A DNA stretch of 64,000 bases from Nocardia sp. NBC_01327 (GTDB taxonomy: Bacteria > Actinomycetota > Actinomycetes > Mycobacteriales > Mycobacteriaceae). Position 1 is the first letter of the stretch; each line of letters begins with the position of its first letter. Position numbers and translations under genes: made by a program. The DNA lies in assembly GCF_035958815.1 (NCBI RefSeq), contig NZ_CP108383.1:3534001-3598000 (forward strand). The letters run 5' to 3'. Of this stretch, positions 60,061 through 64,000 are shown piece after piece. The notes under the pieces were generated by a model, which had not been told where the DNA came from, did not search any database, and was given only the letters and a program-made list of their open reading frames with translations.

Positions 60061-61121
60061 CTATCTGTTGTCCAGCACCATGATCATGGCCATTGCGCGC
60101 GCCCGATTCTCGATCGCATCGACGCCGAACCCGACATGATGCGACAGCTTGGCGAGCCGGTGCGCCACACTGCTGTGGTGCAGTGCATGGAATCCGCTGC
60201 GGCTCTGAGTGTTCCGGATCGGAGGTACACCCTCAGCGTTGCCAGGAGTTCGATGCCGCTCTCTGATTTGCTCAGTTCCAGGGCCCGGACGATGTCCGGA
60301 ATCCTGGCGTGATCGATCCGGGGTCCGGGCGTCAGAAGAACGAGGGCTCCGAGATCGTCCGCGTACACCACGGGCGTGCGTTCGGACGTTTGACTGCGCG
60401 CGAATCGGGCGGTGCCGACAAGCAGGTGCGCGTCCGAAGCCTTGGCCGCCAAAGATATTCCGACACAGGCGGAATGCGTGGCGGCGGCCTGGTACAGCTC
60501 GGATTCCCGCAGGCGTGAATCCAGCACAAGATCGAGATGTTCCCCGGCCATCTCGATGCCGGTCGATCGACCGGGTGCCGGGTCGGCCGACATGGGCAGG
60601 CGCACACCCCCGGCCATCGTGGAGACGAGCACGCGCACAGCGGTCGACGGTTCTATGCGCAGCGCGGCGCAGGCGGTCAATACCGCGAATTCATCCACGG
60701 GGAAGAGCAGATTCCGGGTCTGCTCCGTATCGGTGAGGGGGCGCCGAGGCTGCAGGATCGAGGCGGCGGTGAGTGCCATGCGGTCGACGAGCATATCGTC
60801 GAGCGGAAGTTTCTCACCGGGCCGCTCGATCCAGACCCTTCCCGCGACCACGTCGCCGAGGACGATGTCCTTCGCGGTGGTCGGGGCGAGCTGCGGCAGG
60901 GGCGACCACTGCCCGCGCCGGTCGCAGCGGAGCACGTCTCGGCTCCCGACCTTCCCGGTTGTTTCGATACCGACAACACAGTCGGCCAGTGCGGCGCTTG
61001 CGCGGAGCAGAGAGGTGGCGTCGGCGCCGTGCCTGACAAGTGCGTCGAAATAATCGATGACGCGCACCATGCCTGCCGAATCCGCATCGAGTTCGGCAAG
61101 CCGGTACATCAGCCCCTGCAT
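60061..61121 (-). pseudogene. PucR-type helix-turn-helix regulator with a one-base frameshift
   Basis: The frame from 61121 encodes about 310 residues of a PucR-like regulator (first domains LLRASAALADCVVGIETTG, then RALELSKSESGIELLATLRVYLRSGTLRAAADSMH in two parts). There the C-terminal HTH breaks off into Ser/Arg noise ending at 60084. Dropping one base near 60181-60190 on the reverse strand restores HHSSVAHRLAKLSHHVGFGV and on to a stop at 60061-60063, the normal PucR end. So one base is missing in an otherwise intact gene: a real mutation or a sequencing error. It lies between lcp and an esterase gene. Confidence 0.82.
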
Positions 61122-61130
61122 CGGGTCACG

Positions 61131-62102
61131 CTACAAAACCGGAGACGGCACACGCAGGCCCCTTCGCAAAGCGTTGCGTGATTCCGCGGCGGCGCGCCTG
61201 CTGACCTCGGCCGTTGCCACCAAACCGGATCCGTGGAAGGTGCCGGAGAAGGAGTGCAGCTCGACACTGACGCCGGCCTGGAGCAGCCGCAGGGCGTAGT
61301 CGATCCCTTCGTCGCGCAGTGGGTCGAGTTCCATGGTGCACAGATAGGTCGGGGGCAGTGCGCTGAGATCGGTCGCGCGTGACGGCGCCGCGTATAGGGA
61401 GACGCTCGGATCCGCTGGGCCGGTGTAGGACTCACCGAGGTAATACCGCCAGGACAGGATGGCATTGGGCCGGTTCCACAGCGGCGTATCGATGAACTCC
61501 GCCATCGAGACGGTGTGCAATCTGTCGTCGAGTTCGGGGATTTCGAGGAGCTGGAAGGCGACCGGAACAAGCCCTTCATCCCGGGCTTTCAGCACTGTGC
61601 CGGCGGCGAGTCCGCCACCCGCGCTCTGACCGCCGACGGCGATGCGAGCGGGATCGATTCCCCATTCGGCCGCGTGCGCATGGATATGGGTCAGGGCTGC
61701 GTAGCAATCGTCGAGCGGGCCGGGGAAGGGAGTTTCGGGGGCGAGGCGATAGTCGACACTCGCCACGGCGATTCCGAGTTCTCGCACTATGTCGAGGCAG
61801 TACGGATCGCACGATGCTGCGGTGCCGACCGCGAATCCGCCGCCGTGGATCCAGAGAAGAACGGGGAGAGGCTCTTGCACGTTGTCGGGGGTGAAGAACC
61901 GCACCGCGATATCCGGATCTCCACCGAGACCGGGAATCGTCAACTCTTGCAGGAGAACTCCGTCGAAGGACAGATCGGCCAGCATTGTGTCGACCATGTC
62001 GTTCAAGGTTGTCCGTGCCGCCGGCAGGTCGGAGAAATCACCCTCGGGGAGCATGGTGATCGAGGCGGCGAGTTCGGGATCGAGCGTCGGGAATTGTGAC
62101 AT
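61131..62102 (-). CDS. Alpha/beta hydrolase, hormone-sensitive-lipase (HSL) family esterase
   Basis: ATG at 62102 gives 323 residues; the longer frame to 62225 lacks support. Oxyanion motif HGGGFAVG, nucleophile Ser in GGQSAGGGLAAG, acid Asp in ELDPLRDEGIDY and His in SGTFHGSG complete the HSL-type site. Cytoplasmic carboxylesterase. A frameshifted relative starts at 63182, on the other side of a TetR gene. Its stop lies 9 bases from the start of the PucR-like gene. Confidence 0.9.
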   Translation of the reverse strand: MSQFPTLDPELAASITMLPEGDFSDLPAARTTLNDMVDTMLADLSFDGVLLQELTIPGLGGDPDIAVRFFTPDNVQEPLPVLLWIHGGGFAVGTAASCDPYCLDIVRELGIAVASVDYRLAPETPFPGPLDDCYAALTHIHAHAAEWGIDPARIAVGGQSAGGGLAAGTVLKARDEGLVPVAFQLLEIPELDDRLHTVSMAEFIDTPLWNRPNAILSWRYYLGESYTGPADPSVSLYAAPSRATDLSALPPTYLCTMELDPLRDEGIDYALRLLQAGVSVELHSFSGTFHGSGLVATAEVSRRAAAESRNALRRGLRVPSPVL

Positions 62103-62343
62103 GCATCGATAATCTTCCCGAGTGTGACCTACGTCATCCGCCGTGTGCAGGACATTCATGGACGGCGGTCCGACGGGTGGCGGAAATGCCCTGCGGTGGA
62201 GCGGGATCGCGGTATCCGCGGGCACGCCGCCAGCGTGGCGACGACCGCGGTCAGCTCCGGATCGATCATGTCTTTTGGTGCCATCGTCTGTCCTGTTCGG
62301 GGTGCGGGCAGCTTTCGGGGAGTGGTCACAGTCGAACTAATGG

Positions 62344-62362
62344 ACAACTGTAAGATTGTTGT
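62344..62362. promoter_or_regulatory. Inverted repeat ACAAC-N9-GTTGT, possible TetR operator
   Basis: A 19-bp imperfect dyad in the 322-bp divergent gap between the esterase (reverse) and the TetR gene (forward), 62 bases before the latter. The rest of this gap (62103-62424) shows no gene. Length and position fit a TetR operator; no second copy was found. Confidence 0.4.
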
Positions 62363-62424
62363 GTTTGGGAGGAAACCATATGATTGCTGCGGCGTCAACG
62401 GATCATCGAAACTAGGGAGATGCG

Positions 62425-63093
62425 GTGGGCCTGACAGGCATTCCGCCGGCGGTGTTCATGCGCGAGGGAAACGCCATGGACCCGCGGTCGGTGCGGACTC
62501 GGCAGCAATTGCTCGCGGCATTCGAGCGGCAGCTCGAAACCGGCGAGATCGCGCCGACCGTATCCTCGCTGGCACGCGAAGCGGGGGTGAGCCGCAGTGC
62601 CTTCTACAAGCACTTCACGGGCGCCGACGAGGTGGGCGTCGCCGCGTTCCGGGCGATACTCGACGATTTCGAACCACTGGGCGGCGGCCGGGCGAACGCG
62701 GATATCGCACCCGAAATGGCAACTGCCGCAAGCTTCGAGGAGCTTTTCGTCCATCTCGGCCGGCACCGCCGACTCTGTTCGGCCGTGCTCATCGCGGACG
62801 TTCAGGTCCCGGTCCTGGCTGAACTGGGCACCACCCTGGTCGAGCATCTGGCCGAAGCGATCGGCCGGGTCGGCGCCAAACCCGAGGGTCTCGACCCCGC
62901 ACAGGCCGCGACCTTTCTGGTGGGCGGGATACTCGGGCTGTTCCTGGCCTGGCTCCAAGACTCGGATCACGATGCCGATGGCCTGGCTTCGGTAGTCGCG
63001 AGCATGTTGCCGGATTGGCTTCGGGGCACAGGAACTCTGGACGCCCCGATCCGCGTATCGCGGACTTCGCCTCAGGAGCGCATCGGTTCCTGA
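62425..63093 (+). CDS. TetR-family transcriptional regulator
   Basis: GTG at 62425 follows GGGAG; ATGs at 62458 or 62476 are also possible. 222 residues from the GTG. HTH: APTVSSLAREAGVSRSAFYK with HFTGADEVGVAAF. The C-terminal domain has a TetR_C layout (LFVHLGRHRRLCSAVLIADV, AATFLVGGILGLFLAWLQ). It sits between two HSL-type esterase genes and probably controls one or both. Confidence 0.87.
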   Translation: MGLTGIPPAVFMREGNAMDPRSVRTRQQLLAAFERQLETGEIAPTVSSLAREAGVSRSAFYKHFTGADEVGVAAFRAILDDFEPLGGGRANADIAPEMATAASFEELFVHLGRHRRLCSAVLIADVQVPVLAELGTTLVEHLAEAIGRVGAKPEGLDPAQAATFLVGGILGLFLAWLQDSDHDADGLASVVASMLPDWLRGTGTLDAPIRVSRTSPQERIGS

Positions 63094-63181
63094 CGGATCC
63101 GCGTATTCGTCGGGAGTTGTGCTGCGATTTCCGACGCTCGGCGGATGCACGGCATGTTCGGTTTCGCGCAGGATTGCCTGC

Positions 63182-64000
63182 ATGACATACGAATTCGATC
63201 CTGAGCTTGCGCCGATGCTTGCTCTGCTACCGGATCAGAGTTCCGGAAACCGGTCTCTCACAGAGGTTCGAGAACAACTTGCCGAGTACACGGCAAATGC
63301 GGGAGAAATAGATCTCTCCGGGGTTCGGATCCGCGAACTGTCGGTTGCCGGACCTGCTGATGCGCCGGACATCGCCCTGCGGACCATTACTCCCGACGCG
63401 CGGCGAAGTTCGGGCGCCGTCTACTACATTCACGGCGGCCGGTACACCGTCGGATTCGCTTCGATGCGTGACGACGCCAATGTTGTCCTGGCTCGAAATC
63501 TGGGCGTTGTCGTGATCGCGGTGGAGTATCGACTTGCTCCGGAGAACCCGTTTCCCGCAGGTCTGGAAGAGACTGCTATGCCGGACTGCTGTGGGTCACG
63601 AAGAACGCTGACGCATTGGGCATCGATCCGGAAAACATTGCGATTCAAGGAGATAGCGCAGGCGGCGGACTGTGTTCCGCCCTCGCCCTGCTGACACGCG
63701 ATCGGGGCGGCCCCTCCCCGGTGTTCCAATATCTCGGCGTGCCGGAGATCGACGACCGAATGATCACCAAGAGTATGCGGACCTTCACCGACACCCCGAT
63801 CCTGAATCGCGCGGCTGTCGAGGAGAGCTGGGATGCCTACCTCGGTAAGGGCATCCGGGGTACCGACGCCGTGCCGCCGTACGCCGCGCCGGCTCGGGCC
63901 GTCGATCTGTCAGGCCTGCCTCCCACCTATATCTCGGTCATGCAATTCGACCCGCTGCGCGACGAGAACATCGCCTATGCGCAAGCGTTGCTCGACGCCG
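63182..64000 (+). pseudogene. HSL-family esterase, frameshifted, truncated by the window end
   Basis: From the ATG at 63182 the frame runs to a normal HSL sequence (VVVIAVEYRLAPENPFPAGL) at about 63565, then falls into noise. An extra GA at 63569-63570 is the cause: without it the frame continues with CYAGLLWV, IAIQGDSAGGGLCSAL (nucleophile Ser) and MQFDPLRDENIAYAQALLDA to the end of the window. The oxyanion motif is HGGR rather than HGGG. It is a relative of the esterase at 61131 (for example PPTYxxxMxxDPLRDE in both). A real pseudogene or a sequencing artefact; the 3' end is outside. Confidence 0.85.

Noticed and set aside
1..64000. CRISPR array or rRNA operon
   Set aside because: No regularly spaced repeats of 25-40 bp and no rRNA-like stretches were seen anywhere.

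Overview
The window is a GC-rich, densely coded stretch of an actinobacterial chromosome. A mycolic-acid-type actinomycete, most likely Nocardia, fits best. The clues are a rubber oxygenase (Lcp), a secreted chorismate mutase of the mycobacterial type, type VII secretion-associated small proteins, an MMPL transporter, DUF4333 lipoproteins, a Gly-Cys-Val tRNA cluster and frequent GTG starts. The genus is inferred; no marker gene is present.

1-8.2 kb is ordinary chromosome: the 5' end of a drug-efflux MFS gene, an ECF sigma factor with a SnoaL-like tail, a serine-hydrolase lipoprotein, a NarL-type two-component pair, secreted chorismate mutase, and a small operon of TetR, VOC and carboxymuconolactone-decarboxylase-like genes beside a metallo-beta-lactamase-fold hydrolase. 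8.3-9.1 kb holds four tRNA genes.

9.1-19.2 kb looks like a decayed genomic island behind tRNA-Val(CAC). It holds an XRE regulator coupled to a GNAT acetyltransferase, small island genes, and an AT-richer cassette of vWA protein, PP2C phosphatase and membrane protein kinase with helix-hairpin-helix (a TerY-P / YegL-YegK-YegI type triad), with a divergent four-helix SLATT/DUF4231-like membrane protein. A truncated IS3 transposase, two approx. 255-bp direct repeats flanking the cassette and a scrap of tyrosine integrase complete it. This cassette is the best candidate for an undescribed stress or defence system.

19.2-33.5 kb carries an NmrA reductase with a divergent regulator, a universal stress protein, a DUF4333 lipoprotein, an MMPL transporter fused to three carboxypeptidase-regulatory-like repeats, several hypotheticals and a four-gene ESX-associated cassette (31.6-33.5 kb).

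33.5-57.8 kb is a catabolic supercluster for an unidentified, probably aromatic or polyketide-like substrate: thiolase, MFS importer, two flavin monooxygenase / VOC or extradiol dioxygenase / FAH-hydrolase modules facing opposite ways, a two-subunit CoA transferase, three amidohydrolases, a CocE/NonD hydrolase, a two-component flavin monooxygenase, and IclR, LysR and two paralogous GntR regulators. Two operator motifs recur in it: TGTTCTG-N5-CAGAAC near the IclR gene and the MFS gene, and a TTTCGAAA palindrome in three divergent intergenic regions.

57.8-64 kb holds a rubber oxygenase with an adjacent TetR gene, a PucR-like regulator broken by a one-base frameshift, and two HSL-type esterases around a TetR gene; the second esterase has a two-base frameshift and runs off the window.
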